Translations under genes and position numbers: made by a program
Shown: in pieces, positions 54,669 to 64,000 of the stretch
How the letters are laid out: every line of letters begins with the position of its first letter
How positions within the stretch are numbered: position 1 is the first letter of the stretch
The notes under the pieces: model-generated
Seen by the model: the letters and a program-made list of their open reading frames with translations, nothing else
The model's database searches: none
Told to the model about the DNA's origin: nothing
Source: Fluctibacter halophilus
GTDB lineage: Bacteria > Pseudomonadota > Gammaproteobacteria > Enterobacterales > Alteromonadaceae
Reading direction: 5' to 3'
DNA length: 64,000 nt
Assembly (NCBI RefSeq): GCF_020687825.1
Contig: NZ_JAJEWP010000007.1
Span: 124,001-188,000, forward strand

Positions 54669-55439
54669 TTGATCCACGAAACTGCCCTGATAGATCCAAG
54701 TGCCCGACTGGCGGAAGATGTCCAGGTGGGCCCCTATTCGGTGATCGGACCGGATGTTGAAATTGGTGCCGGCACGGTGATTGAGTCCCATGTTGTGATC
54801 AAAGGGCCTACCACCATCGGTCGCGGCAACCATTTCTTTCAGTTTGGTTCTATCGGGGAGCAGTGTCAGGACAAGAAGTACGCAGGTGAGCCTACCCGGC
54901 TGGTGATTGGCGACAACAACGTGTTTCGCGAGTCGGTTACGATTCACCGTGGCACCGTGCAGGACAGCAGTCTGACCCAAATCGGCAGCAATAACCTGCT
55001 GATGGCTTATGTCCATGTGGCCCATGATTGCATGGTGGGTGACAACAATATTTTTGCCAACAACGCCACACTGGCAGGTCACGTCCATGTCGGCGATTAC
55101 GTCATTCTGGGTGGCATGACCGGTGTGCATCAGTTCTGCCACATCGGCTCACACAGCTTCGCCGGGGTTAATTCGGTGGTGCTGCGTGATATCCCGCCTT
55201 ATGTGATGGTGGGCGGCACCGAGACCACCCCTCACGGGATCAACAGCGAAGGCTTGCGCCGTCGCGGTTTCAGCAAAGAGGCGATCCTGCAGATCCGCCG
55301 AGCCTATAAAATTCTCTACCGCAGCGGCAACCGCGCAGAAGAAGCGGTTCAGCAGTTGAACGCCATGGCCGACGAAACGCCGGAAGTGAAAATCATGGCT
55401 GATTTCGTGGCGCAATCGAGCCGCGGCATCATTCGATAG
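54669..55439 (+). CDS. lpxA: UDP-N-acetylglucosamine acyltransferase
   Basis: This 256-residue left-handed beta-helix acyltransferase has IHETALIDPSARL at the start, HRGTVQD, the catalytic His in LLMAYVHVAHDCMVGDNN, and a helical C-terminus (GFSKEAILQIRRAYKILYRS). It catalyses the first step of lipid A synthesis. TTG 54669 with TGAGGAAA 8 bases upstream gives the normal N-terminus; the next upstream Met, 14 codons away, lies within fabZ in another frame. Confidence 0.94.
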   Translation: MIHETALIDPSARLAEDVQVGPYSVIGPDVEIGAGTVIESHVVIKGPTTIGRGNHFFQFGSIGEQCQDKKYAGEPTRLVIGDNNVFRESVTIHRGTVQDSSLTQIGSNNLLMAYVHVAHDCMVGDNNIFANNATLAGHVHVGDYVILGGMTGVHQFCHIGSHSFAGVNSVVLRDIPPYVMVGGTETTPHGINSEGLRRRGFSKEAILQIRRAYKILYRSGNRAEEAVQQLNAMADETPEVKIMADFVAQSSRGIIR

Positions 55440-55442
55440 ACA

Positions 55443-56594
55443 ATGTCTCCCCCATCCACACGACCGTTGCGCATTGGCATCGTCGCCGGTGAAGCGTCCG
55501 GAGATGTGCTGGCGGCCGGCATGATCCGTCAGATCAAAGCCCAATATCCCGATGCCATTATCGAAGGGATCGCGGGTCCCCACATGCAAGCCGCCGGTTG
55601 TACCAGTTTGTATGACATGGAAGCATTGTCGGTGATGGGTCTGGTGGAAGTCTTGTCCCGATTGCGTCAGTTGTTGGGCATTCGAAAAGGCATTTATCAG
55701 CACTTTATCGACAATCCACCGGATGTGTTTGTTGGCGTGGATGCCCCCGATTTTAACCTGACTCTGGAACGCAAGCTCAAAGAGGCTGGGATTAAAACCG
55801 TTCATTATGTCAGTCCCACCGTCTGGGCCTGGCGGGAAAAGCGTATTCATAAAATTGCCCGTGCCACTGACCTGGTGCTGAGCATCTTCCCGTTTGAAAA
55901 AGCCTTTTATGACCAGCACAAAGTGCCTTGCCGTTTCGTGGGGCATACCCTGGCTGACAGTATCCCGGTCGAGGTGGACCAAGGGGCTGCCCGTGAACAA
56001 TTGGGCATCGAGCCGCAAGATAAGGTACTGGCATTGCTACCGGGCAGTCGGGGTCGGGAGGTGGACACACTGTTGCCGGTGTTTCTTGACACCGCTGCAC
56101 GCATTGTGACGCATACCGGCCAATTGACGGTGCTGATACCGGCTGCCAACGAGGCGCGTAAACAACAGATTTCAGATTTGGTGGCAGCACACAGCAGTGC
56201 CTGCTCGGTGAGAATATTGGATGGTCAGGCCCGTGAAGCAATGATAGCCGCCGATGGCGTACTGTTGGCATCCGGTACCGCGACGCTCGAAGCAATGTTG
56301 TGTAAGCGTCCGATGGTGGCGGCGTACAAACTGAACTGGCTGACCCACAAGATGATGCAGCGGATGTACAAAGCGCGCTTCTTCACGTTGCCGAATTTGT
56401 TGGCCGACAGACCGATCATTCCCGAATTGCTGCAGCAAGACGTCAATCCGCAAACCCTGTGTGATCACATGCTGCCGCTGCTGCTGGGCCAGCAACATCA
56501 GGACATCGATACCTTCATCGCCATTCATCGACAACTGCGACAGCATGCGGACAAGCAGGCGGCTGACGCGGTATTGGAGTTATGCCATGACTGA
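55443..56594 (+). CDS. lpxB: Lipid-A-disaccharide synthase
   Basis: This 383-residue GT19 glycosyltransferase has [18 protein letters not shown] at the start, the [13 protein letters not shown] segment, [31 protein letters not shown] and [17 protein letters not shown]. It joins UDP-diacylglucosamine and lipid X. Its 3' end overlaps rnhB by 8 bases. Confidence 0.95.
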   Translation: MSPPSTRPLRIGIVAGEASGDVLAAGMIRQIKAQYPDAIIEGIAGPHMQAAGCTSLYDMEALSVMGLVEVLSRLRQLLGIRKGIYQHFIDNPPDVFVGVDAPDFNLTLERKLKEAGIKTVHYVSPTVWAWREKRIHKIARATDLVLSIFPFEKAFYDQHKVPCRFVGHTLADSIPVEVDQGAAREQLGIEPQDKVLALLPGSRGREVDTLLPVFLDTAARIVTHTGQLTVLIPAANEARKQQISDLVAAHSSACSVRILDGQAREAMIAADGVLLASGTATLEAMLCKRPMVAAYKLNWLTHKMMQRMYKARFFTLPNLLADRPIIPELLQQDVNPQTLCDHMLPLLLGQQHQDIDTFIAIHRQLRQHADKQAADAVLELCHD

Positions 56595-57189
56595 AGCGCA
56601 GACCATGCTGCACATTGCCGGCGTGGATGAAGTGGGACGTGGACCCCTGGTGGGCGACGTGGTCACTGCGGCGGTGATTCTCGACCCGGCGCGCCCGATT
56701 GACGGGCTGAACGATTCAAAAAAGCTCAGCGAGAAAAAACGCGAGGCATTGTACGAGCAGATTTGTGAGTGCGCCCTGGCCTGGGCCGTGGGGCGTGCCA
56801 GCCCGGCTGAAATTGACCAACTGAATATTTTGCATGCCACTATGCTGGCCATGCATCGCGCTGTTGATGGTCTGGGGGTACGGCCCGACGAAGTGTTGGT
56901 GGATGGTAACCGCACACCGGATTGGCCCTACAACAGTCGTGCCATCGTGAAAGGTGACGGTAGCGTAGCGGCGATTTCTGCCGCCTCCATTGTCGCCAAA
57001 GTGGTCCGTGACCGGGAAATGCAAACCCTGGATGAAAGGTATCCTGACTATGGCTTTGCCCGTCATAAAGGGTATCCTACACCTTTGCATCTGGAGCGAT
57101 TGGCCGAATTGGGGCCAACCCCGTATCACCGCATGAGTTTCAAGCCCGTTCAGCGCGCCTTAGCCGCGCAGCAGCGGCCAGGAGAGTAG
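56587..57189 (+). CDS. rnhB: Ribonuclease HII
   Basis: This 200-residue protein has [17 protein letters not shown] with the first catalytic Asp-Glu pair, [40 protein letters not shown] and RHKGYPT. It cuts RNA in RNA-DNA hybrids, including single ribonucleotides. The common start ATG 56587 overlaps the end of lpxB; in-frame upstream codons lie inside lpxB. Confidence 0.95.
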   Translation: MTEAQTMLHIAGVDEVGRGPLVGDVVTAAVILDPARPIDGLNDSKKLSEKKREALYEQICECALAWAVGRASPAEIDQLNILHATMLAMHRAVDGLGVRPDEVLVDGNRTPDWPYNSRAIVKGDGSVAAISAASIVAKVVRDREMQTLDERYPDYGFARHKGYPTPLHLERLAELGPTPYHRMSFKPVQRALAAQQRPGE

Positions 57190-57193
57190 TTTT

Positions 57194-60100
57194 ATGGCAG
57201 ACGCACGCTTTATTCATTTGCGTGTTCACAGTGACTTTTCGATGATGGATGGCCTCAACAAGGTCGGTCCCATCCTCAATAAAGTGCATGAAATGAACAT
57301 GCCGGCGGTGGCGATCACCGATCAGATGAACATGTGCGGACTGGTCAAGTTCTATGGCGGTGCTCACGGCAAGGGCATCAAGCCGATCATCGGCACCGAT
57401 TTCTGGGTGCAATGCGAAGAATTACCGGGCACCTTGTTTCGCCTGACCCTGTTGGCGCAAAACAATGAGGGTTACAAAAACATCACCCTGTTGATTTCCG
57501 AAGCTTACAAACGGGGTCACATACACAATCGTGCCCTGATTGATAAGCAGTGGCTGGCAGATCACAGTGAAGGTGTCATTGTGTTGTCCGGGGCCAAAGA
57601 CGGTGATGTCGGTATTGCGCTGGCAAAAGGCAATCAGGCCCTGACGGAACAATGTCTGTCTTTTTATCAGACCCATTTCCCGGACCGCTACTACCTCGAA
57701 CTGATCCGCACCGGACGTGCGGGTGAAGAAGATTATTTGCACAGTGCTGTGGCGCTCGCCGAGCAGACGGGTCTGCCGGTGGTTGCCACCAATGAAGTGT
57801 GCTTCATTGAGCAGGCCGGCTTTGATGCCCATGAAATCCGGGTCTGTATCCATGACGGCTACACCCTGGATGACAAGCGTCGTCCCAAACGGTACAGCGA
57901 TCAGCAATACCTGCGCAGTGAAGCAGAGATGCTTGCGCTGTTCGAAGACATTCCCGAAGCACTGCAAAACACCGTTGAGATTGCCAAGCGATGCAACGTC
58001 ACGGTCAAGCTGGGCGAGTATTTCCTGCCGCAATTCCCGACCGGCGGCATGACCACCGAAGACTATCTGGTCAAAGTGTCCCGCGAAGGGCTGGAACGAC
58101 GCCTTGCGTTCCTGTTCCCGGATGAGCAGGAACGGGCACAGAAACGTCCGGAATACGATGAGCGCCTGCAGATCGAGTTGGACGTGATCAACCAGATGGG
58201 GTTCCCAGGCTACTTCCTGATCGTCATGGAGTTCATCCAGTGGAGTAAGGACAATGGCATTCCGGTCGGTCCCGGACGGGGCTCCGGTGCGGGTTCTCTG
58301 GTGGCCTATGCGCTTGACATTACCGATCTGGATCCCCTCGAATTTGACCTGCTATTCGAACGGTTCCTCAACCCTGAGCGGGTCTCGATGCCTGACTTTG
58401 ACGTCGATTTCTGTATGGATCGCCGCGATGAGGTGATTGATCACGTGGCCGAACTGTACGGTCGTCAGGCAGTGTCGCAGATCATTACCTTCGGTACCAT
58501 GGCGGCCAAAGCGGTGGTGCGTGATGTGGGCCGGGTGCTTGGTCACCCGTACGGTTTTGTCGACCGCATTTCCAAGTTGATCCCACCGGATCCCGGTATG
58601 ACCCTGACCAAAGCCTTTGAGGTCGAACCCCGCTTACCCGAGTTGGAAGCGCAGGATGAGGACGTCAAAGACTTACTGGAGATGGCGCGTATCCTCGAAG
58701 GGGTTACCCGTAATGCGGGCAAGCACGCCGGAGGGGTGGTTATTGCACCGACCCAAATTACCGACTTTGCACCGCTGTATTGTGATGATGAAGGCAAAAA
58801 CCCGGTCACCCAGTTTGACAAGAACGACGTGGAAACCGCCGGTCTGGTTAAATTCGACTTCCTCGGACTGCGTACCCTGACCATCATCCAGTGGGCGATT
58901 GATATGATCGCGCAAGGGCATAACAAGACCATCGATATCAGCGCCATCCCGTTACAGGACAGCAAGAGTTTCAGCATGCTGCAACGGGCTGAAACAACCG
59001 CGGTATTCCAGCTTGAATCCCGCGGCATGAAAGATTTGATCAACCGTCTGAAGCCCGACTGCTTTGAAGACATCATCGCCTTGGTGGCACTGTTTCGTCC
59101 TGGTCCGTTGCAGTCAGGCATGGTGGATAACTTTATCGACCGTAAACATGGTCGGGAAGAAATCTCTTACCCGGATGCCGAATATCAGCACGAATGCCTG
59201 AAAGAAATCCTGCAGCCGACCTACGGTATCATTCTGTATCAGGAGCAGGTGATGCAGATTGCCCAGGAAATGGCCGGTTACAGCCTCGGCGGCGCCGACT
59301 TGCTGCGCCGGGCGATGGGTAAGAAAAAGCCGGAAGAAATGGCCAAGCAGCGTGCGGTGTTTGCCGAGGGCGCGGAAAACAACAATATTGACCCCGATCT
59401 GGCGATGAAAATCTTTGACCTGGTGGAAAAGTTTGCCGGTTACGGGTTTAACAAATCTCACAGTGCGGCCTACGCACTGGTGTCCTATCAGACCTTGTGG
59501 CTGAAAGCCCATTATCCGGCCGAATTTATGGCCGCGGTTATGTCGGCGGATATGGACAACACCGACAAGATCGTGACCCTGGTGGACGAATGTAACCGCA
59601 TGGGGCTGACCATTTTGCCACCGGATCTGAATACCGGCCGCTACAAGTTCACGGTTAACGAGCAGGGACACATTGTCTACGGCATCGGTGCGATCAAAGG
59701 CGTGGGTGAAGGGCCGATTGAGGCCATCATTGAAGCGCGGGAAGAAAAGGGCGAGTTCACGGACTTGTTTGACTTCTGTGCCAAGGTGGATTTAAAGCGG
59801 GTTAACCGCCGGGTACTCGAAAAACTGGTGCTATCCGGTGCGCTGGATACCCTGGGTCCCCACCGGGCGTCGCTGATGGCGACACTGCCCGAGGCGCTGG
59901 CCGCTGCTGACCAGCACAACAAAGCCGAATCCCATGGCCAGAGCGATATGTTCGGGCTATTGACCACCGAGCCTGAGGCTGTAAAGCAGGCGTTTGCCGA
60001 TGTGCCTCAATGGCCGGAAAAAGTCTGGTTAGACGGTGAGAAGGAAACCCTGGGTCTGTACCTGACCGGTCACCCCATCAATCAATACGAGCAGGAAATC

Positions 60101-60661
60101 CGTCACTATGCCACCGGACGTCTGGTGGACCTGAAACCCGGCAATAAGGACAGTCTCTCCACCGCGGTGGGATTGGTACTGGGCGTGCGGGTGATGACCA
60201 ACAAGCGGGGCAAGCGCTGGGCCATCGTGACACTGGACGATAAAAGCGCCCGTATGGATGTGCGTTTCTTCCCCGATATGTTTGAAAAGTATGAAGAAGT
60301 TCTGCAACCTGACAGAATCTTGCTGATCAGCGGACAGGTCAGCTTTGATGATTACTCCGGCGGCAATACAATTACCGCCAGAGATGCAATGGACATCGTT
60401 GAAGCTCGTGAAAAACACGCGAAATGGATCGAACTGGTGGTGAAATCAGACTGGTGTAACGAGCAAAGTGTGTCTAAACTGCAAGCAATTTTACAACAAT
60501 ATCAAGGTGGTAGCTGTCCGATGCGGATGAAGGTTATTCATCCCGATGCGGAAGTGGCACTGGCGTTGGGCGCGCAATGGTATGTGCGGCCTGACGATGA
60601 ATTAATGTATGAGTTGCAGCAAGTGCTGTCAGAAGAACAGGTTAATCTGCAATTTCACTGA
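57194..60661 (+). CDS. dnaE: DNA polymerase III alpha subunit
   Basis: This 1155-residue family C polymerase has an N-terminal PHP domain ([15 protein letters not shown]), the palm with [15 protein letters not shown] and the catalytic pair [37 protein letters not shown] in the fingers, and a C-terminal OB domain ([20 protein letters not shown]). Length is close to E. coli (1160). It is the replicative polymerase. It follows rnhB by 4 bases, the standard gammaproteobacterial order. Confidence 0.96.
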   Translation: MADARFIHLRVHSDFSMMDGLNKVGPILNKVHEMNMPAVAITDQMNMCGLVKFYGGAHGKGIKPIIGTDFWVQCEELPGTLFRLTLLAQNNEGYKNITLLISEAYKRGHIHNRALIDKQWLADHSEGVIVLSGAKDGDVGIALAKGNQALTEQCLSFYQTHFPDRYYLELIRTGRAGEEDYLHSAVALAEQTGLPVVATNEVCFIEQAGFDAHEIRVCIHDGYTLDDKRRPKRYSDQQYLRSEAEMLALFEDIPEALQNTVEIAKRCNVTVKLGEYFLPQFPTGGMTTEDYLVKVSREGLERRLAFLFPDEQERAQKRPEYDERLQIELDVINQMGFPGYFLIVMEFIQWSKDNGIPVGPGRGSGAGSLVAYALDITDLDPLEFDLLFERFLNPERVSMPDFDVDFCMDRRDEVIDHVAELYGRQAVSQIITFGTMAAKAVVRDVGRVLGHPYGFVDRISKLIPPDPGMTLTKAFEVEPRLPELEAQDEDVKDLLEMARILEGVTRNAGKHAGGVVIAPTQITDFAPLYCDDEGKNPVTQFDKNDVETAGLVKFDFLGLRTLTIIQWAIDMIAQGHNKTIDISAIPLQDSKSFSMLQRAETTAVFQLESRGMKDLINRLKPDCFEDIIALVALFRPGPLQSGMVDNFIDRKHGREEISYPDAEYQHECLKEILQPTYGIILYQEQVMQIAQEMAGYSLGGADLLRRAMGKKKPEEMAKQRAVFAEGAENNNIDPDLAMKIFDLVEKFAGYGFNKSHSAAYALVSYQTLWLKAHYPAEFMAAVMSADMDNTDKIVTLVDECNRMGLTILPPDLNTGRYKFTVNEQGHIVYGIGAIKGVGEGPIEAIIEAREEKGEFTDLFDFCAKVDLKRVNRRVLEKLVLSGALDTLGPHRASLMATLPEALAAADQHNKAESHGQSDMFGLLTTEPEAVKQAFADVPQWPEKVWLDGEKETLGLYLTGHPINQYEQEIRHYATGRLVDLKPGNKDSLSTAVGLVLGVRVMTNKRGKRWAIVTLDDKSARMDVRFFPDMFEKYEEVLQPDRILLISGQVSFDDYSGGNTITARDAMDIVEAREKHAKWIELVVKSDWCNEQSVSKLQAILQQYQGGSCPMRMKVIHPDAEVALALGAQWYVRPDDELMYELQQVLSEEQVNLQFH

Positions 60662-60699
60662 CCTGATGGGTCAGTCAGTCGAAAAAATTAAGGTATGGA

Positions 60700-61656
60700 A
60701 TGAGTCTAAATTTCCTGGAATTTGAGCAACCTATCGCAGAACTTGAAGCGAAAATCGAAGAACTTCGTCTGGTCAACCAAGGCGGAGAATTCGATGTCGG
60801 TATCGAGGAAGAGATCACCAAGCTGCGGGAGAAGAGTGCCGAGCTGACACGTAAGATTTTTTCCGATCTCGGTGCCTGGCAAGTGTCCCAGTTGGCCCGT
60901 CATCCGATGCGCCCGTATACCCTGGATTACATCCAGCGTATTTTCACCGATTTCGACGAGCTTGCCGGTGATCGGGCGTATGCCGACGATAAAGCCATTG
61001 TCGGTGGTTTGGCACGGATTGATGAGCAACCGGTGATGATCATCGGCCATCAGAAAGGCCGTGATACCTCGGAGAAAATTAAACGCAATTTTGGTATGCC
61101 AAAGCCTGAAGGTTACCGCAAGGCATTGCGCCTGATGAAAATGGCAGAACGCTTTAAGCTACCGATCATTACCTTCATTGACACGCCCGGCGCTTATCCC
61201 GGTGTTGGCGCTGAAGAACGGGGACAAAGTGAAGCCATTGCCCGCAACCTGAAAGAAATGGCCGATCTGACCGTGCCTGTGATCTGCACCGTGATCGGCG
61301 AAGGTGGTTCGGGCGGCGCACTGGCCATTGGTGTAGGTGACCGGGTCAACATGCTGCAATACAGTACTTACTCGGTGATTTCGCCGGAAGGCTGTGCATC
61401 CATTTTGTGGAAGAGTGCCGAGAAAGCACCGCTGGCGGCCGAGGCGATGGGCGTCAGTGCTAAGCAGATCAAAGAGCTTGGCCTGATCAACACCATTGTC
61501 GATGAACCGTTGGGCGGCGCGCACCGGGATCACGACGGCATGGCCGCCAATCTGAAGGCGACCCTGAAACAGCAATTGTCCCAGCTGTCCCAGCTGTCTA
61601 CCGGCGAACTGCTTGATGAACGCTATGAACGACTGATGTCGTTTGGATATTGCTGA
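60700..61656 (+). CDS. accA: Acetyl-CoA carboxylase carboxyltransferase subunit alpha
   Basis: This 318-residue subunit begins [22 protein letters not shown] (coiled N-terminus) and has crotonase-fold segments [43 protein letters not shown] and [15 protein letters not shown]. With AccD it transfers CO2 from biotin to acetyl-CoA. It lies 38 bases after dnaE, the usual order. Confidence 0.96.
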   Translation: MSLNFLEFEQPIAELEAKIEELRLVNQGGEFDVGIEEEITKLREKSAELTRKIFSDLGAWQVSQLARHPMRPYTLDYIQRIFTDFDELAGDRAYADDKAIVGGLARIDEQPVMIIGHQKGRDTSEKIKRNFGMPKPEGYRKALRLMKMAERFKLPIITFIDTPGAYPGVGAEERGQSEAIARNLKEMADLTVPVICTVIGEGGSGGALAIGVGDRVNMLQYSTYSVISPEGCASILWKSAEKAPLAAEAMGVSAKQIKELGLINTIVDEPLGGAHRDHDGMAANLKATLKQQLSQLSQLSTGELLDERYERLMSFGYC

Positions 61657-61715
61657 TCCTGTTGTGTACCAGCATTATCTGACGGCTTGACCCACAGGGA
61701 GTCAACACTCTGGTA

Positions 61716-63035
61716 ATGCGCGACCATACAGCCATGGAGCCGGTGTTTATCGACACACTCACCGGCCCCACTCAACACTTCGTCATCGCGCTCAGTGGTG
61801 GCATCGATTCATCGGTATTGCTGGCCCTTTGCCACGATGCTGCGCGCCACTATCCCCAACACGAGTTTCGTGCCGTACACGTCAACCATGGTTTGCATGC
61901 AGATGCCGACAGGTGGGAAGACTTCTGTGCCAACCAAAGCCATCGCTATGGGATCCCTTTCTCCGCGCTCTCTGTCACTGTTGAGCGGCAGGGCAGCCTG
62001 GAATCGGCGGCTCGCGAAGCACGCTATCAGGCGCTGTTCGACGACATGAAACCTGCAGAGATCTTACTGCTGGCCCATCACCAGACCGATCAACTTGAAA
62101 CCGTGCTGTTGCAGTTAAAGCGTGGTGCGGGGCCCAAGGGACTGGCGGCAATGGCGCCGATGTACTGGCATGCCCGTGGCATACAGGTGCAGCGACCATT
62201 GCTTGGCTGGGAACAAGCCAGTATCGAGGCGTTGGCTGAGCAACGTAAACTGCAGTGGATAGAAGACCCGTCCAACCAGGACACCCGCATGGATCGCAAT
62301 TTTTTGCGTCATGAGGTATTGCCGTTGCTGTTACAACGTTGGCCGCAAATGAGCAAGGCGGCGGACCGCAGTGCCCGGTTGTGCGCACAGCAACAGGACT
62401 TGCTCGATGAAGTGATCCAGCACCGCCTGGCGGGCATGTGTGACGATGACGGTTGTCTGCTGTTGCAGGCACTGGCTGAGCATACATTGCCCTGGCAACA
62501 AGCCTTATTGCGGGGGTGGTTGGAGCAACGTGGAGCGCCGACCCCGAGTCTGGCCCAGCTGCAGGAAATGCTCAGCATTCAGGACAGTCGGGATGATGCC
62601 CAACCTGATGTGCGCTGGGGGGGCTGGCAGGTACGGCGCTTCCGGGATGTGCTGTATGTCGACCCCATCAACCAGACCCGGCCCCAAAATACCGTGTTGT
62701 CAGTGCCCGGAACCCTGTCCTTGCCCGGTGGCGCGACAATGACACTGTCTCGTCAGGCATCGGCCGATGGGGTAGCGGTAGGGCTTGATCCGGACCAACC
62801 CTGCGACGTCGTGTTTGATCACTTCAGTGCCCGTTTTCAACCCCATGACGAACCTTTCAGTAAACCGCTCAAGCAATGGTTTAAAGCCTGGGGGATCCCA
62901 CCCTGGCAACGCAGTGACGTTGTGCAGTTGCGACAACAGGGACAGATTGTGGCGCTGATCCGTCAGCAACACATTGTGCCCGCGGCTCGCAACGATAGCC
63001 GGCACAGCCAGTGCTTTGTCAGCATTGAGTCGTGA
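61716..63035 (+). CDS. tilS: tRNA(Ile)-lysidine synthase
   Basis: This 439-residue protein has the PP-loop ALSGGIDSSVLL near residues 25-36, HVNHGLHADAD, a LLAHHQTDQLETVLLQLKRG loop and PLLGW...WIEDPSNQD, followed by the substrate-binding and C-terminal TilS_C domains. It converts C34 of tRNA-Ile(CAU) to lysidine, an essential step. ATG 61716 was chosen; ATG 61734 is possible since neither has a strong ribosome-binding site. It is convergent with the GGDEF gene. Confidence 0.94.
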   Translation: MRDHTAMEPVFIDTLTGPTQHFVIALSGGIDSSVLLALCHDAARHYPQHEFRAVHVNHGLHADADRWEDFCANQSHRYGIPFSALSVTVERQGSLESAAREARYQALFDDMKPAEILLLAHHQTDQLETVLLQLKRGAGPKGLAAMAPMYWHARGIQVQRPLLGWEQASIEALAEQRKLQWIEDPSNQDTRMDRNFLRHEVLPLLLQRWPQMSKAADRSARLCAQQQDLLDEVIQHRLAGMCDDDGCLLLQALAEHTLPWQQALLRGWLEQRGAPTPSLAQLQEMLSIQDSRDDAQPDVRWGGWQVRRFRDVLYVDPINQTRPQNTVLSVPGTLSLPGGATMTLSRQASADGVAVGLDPDQPCDVVFDHFSARFQPHDEPFSKPLKQWFKAWGIPPWQRSDVVQLRQQGQIVALIRQQHIVPAARNDSRHSQCFVSIES

Positions 63036-63077
63036 TGGGCAGGGGGCTGCCGAAAGGCGGCACGGGATTGCCGCCAA

Positions 63078-63962
63078 TCAGGCCGCTTTGATGCAGTTGC
63101 GGCCGGCGTTTTTGGCTTCGTACAGGGCGAGGTCTGCACGGCTGAACAGTCCGCGCTCGTTGTCCTGTTGTTGATACGCGGCGCTACCGATACTGCATGA
63201 AACGCCATGCTGGGTCAGCAATGGGTGCTGTTCTACCGCGTGTTGGATCCGTTGTGCAATGAGCTGGTTCTCTTCTTTGCTGCTGCCTGGCAGCAAACAA
63301 CAAAACTCATCACCGCCAAAACGGAAGCTGTAGTCGGTTTCCCGCAAGGCATTGTTGAGCACATCCGCGATAGCAACCAACACCCGGTCACCCTCATCAT
63401 GACCATGGCTATCGTTCACTTGCTTAAAGCGGTCCAGATCGATAACCAGAATGCCAAAGCCCTCGTGAGTACGTTTCGATTGACACACCAGGCGATGCAG
63501 GGTGTCTTCATACAGTGCGCGATTGCCCAGGCCGGTCAGGTGGTCCCGCATGGCCATGGTTTTCAGGCGGTGTATTTCACGGGCGTGTTGCAGCGGAGCC
63601 CGCAGGTAGCGTTGCAGGTCCGCCAGGACGACCAGTTCGCGGTCACTCAGCAGGCGACTGAAACCAAAATCGACCGTGCCGACATGGTGTTGTAAATGGG
63701 TGATTTCAAAGGATTTGATATTGCAGCTTAACGCTGCATCGCCTATGGTGATCGTATGTTCGTCGAGGGTAATACGCAACGCCGCCAATGGCAGATGCGC
63801 GCGCACATGCTTGGCAAACGTCTGTGCCAGAACATCGACATCAAGGTCTGCAACCAGATCTTGCAGCAACAAATAGCTGTCTTGCTGACTCAGTCCACAG
63901 ACATGGTTGGACAGCGAGAAATAGGGTGTCGCATGCAACGTTGTAGTAACGGATTGTTCCAA
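63078..63962 (-). CDS. GGDEF-domain diguanylate cyclase
   Basis: This 294-residue protein starts with TTG 63962, AGGAG about 7 bases upstream on the minus strand. Residues 1-130 are a soluble domain of unknown type, GAF-like in length, without membrane helices. The GGDEF domain has DHLTGLGNRALYEDTL (140-155), the metal site DLDRFKQVNDSHGHDEGD, the I-site RETD (207-210) and FRFGGDEF with GGDEF at 216-220. All residues for c-di-GMP synthesis and product inhibition are present. The upstream sequence continues to the window edge. Confidence 0.9.
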   Translation of the reverse strand: MEQSVTTTLHATPYFSLSNHVCGLSQQDSYLLLQDLVADLDVDVLAQTFAKHVRAHLPLAALRITLDEHTITIGDAALSCNIKSFEITHLQHHVGTVDFGFSRLLSDRELVVLADLQRYLRAPLQHAREIHRLKTMAMRDHLTGLGNRALYEDTLHRLVCQSKRTHEGFGILVIDLDRFKQVNDSHGHDEGDRVLVAIADVLNNALRETDYSFRFGGDEFCCLLPGSSKEENQLIAQRIQHAVEQHPLLTQHGVSCSIGSAAYQQQDNERGLFSRADLALYEAKNAGRNCIKAA

Positions 63963-64000
63963 GGATCACTCCTGCCAAATCATTGGCGTTTTGACGAAAA

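Overview
The window is chromosomal DNA from a Gram-negative gammaproteobacterium, probably a marine or aquatic member of the Alteromonadales/Oceanospirillales type. The evidence is the conserved block glnD-map // rpsB-tsf-pyrH-frr-uppS-cdsA-dxr-rseP-bamA-skp-lpxD-fabZ-lpxA-lpxB-rnhB-dnaE-accA-tilS, the yqcC-truC-yqcA cluster, a GlyGly-CTERM exported protease and an LPS/outer-membrane assembly set. GC looks slightly above 50% by eye; it was not computed. No rRNA, tRNA, CRISPR array or IS element was recognised.

Layout. 1-7.3 kb is a mixed accessory stretch: a truncated gene at the left edge, a LytTR regulator with a degenerate receiver, a DUF4350-like exported protein, an alpha/beta hydrolase, a small membrane protein, a penicillin-binding-like serine hydrolase with C-terminal repeats, and a secreted metzincin-type metalloprotease with Calx-beta repeats and a GlyGly-CTERM tail. 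7.4-14.7 kb is the most unusual region. It holds a WYL-domain regulator of the CapW/BrxR type, a divergent gene of unknown function, and a tightly coupled three-gene operon encoding an SMC-like ATPase, a MukE/MksE-like subunit and a MukF/MksF (kleisin)-like subunit. This is an MksBEF/Wadjet-like condensin in the order B-E-F, with no JetD nuclease gene beside it.

14.7-27.9 kb carries transport and signalling genes: a Na/Pi cotransporter, a Kef-type antiporter, a BenE transporter with its GntR regulator and an operator pair, two orphan solute-binding proteins around a methyltransferase, and a chemoreceptor coupled to a thioredoxin-like protein. 27.9-33.5 kb is a five-gene catabolic operon (acyl-CoA dehydrogenase, SDR, APH-type kinase, histidine phosphatase, SDR) divergent from a LysR regulator. 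It resembles ACAD10/11- or Lva-type 4-hydroxyacid degradation. 33.5-36.5 kb holds DUF3549-DUF3301 and yqcC-truC-yqcA. 36.5-37.75 kb is a two-gene, apparently inserted island of unknown function between near-identical terminator hairpins.

37.9-63.0 kb is housekeeping: dapD-glnD-map on the minus strand, then the long plus-strand superoperon running from translation (rpsB, tsf, frr) through UMP kinase, undecaprenyl and CDP-diglyceride synthesis, isoprenoid entry (dxr), envelope proteolysis and outer-membrane assembly (rseP, bamA, skp), and lipid A/fatty acid steps (lpxD, fabZ, lpxA, lpxB), to rnhB, dnaE, accA and tilS. A diguanylate cyclase closes the window on the minus strand.
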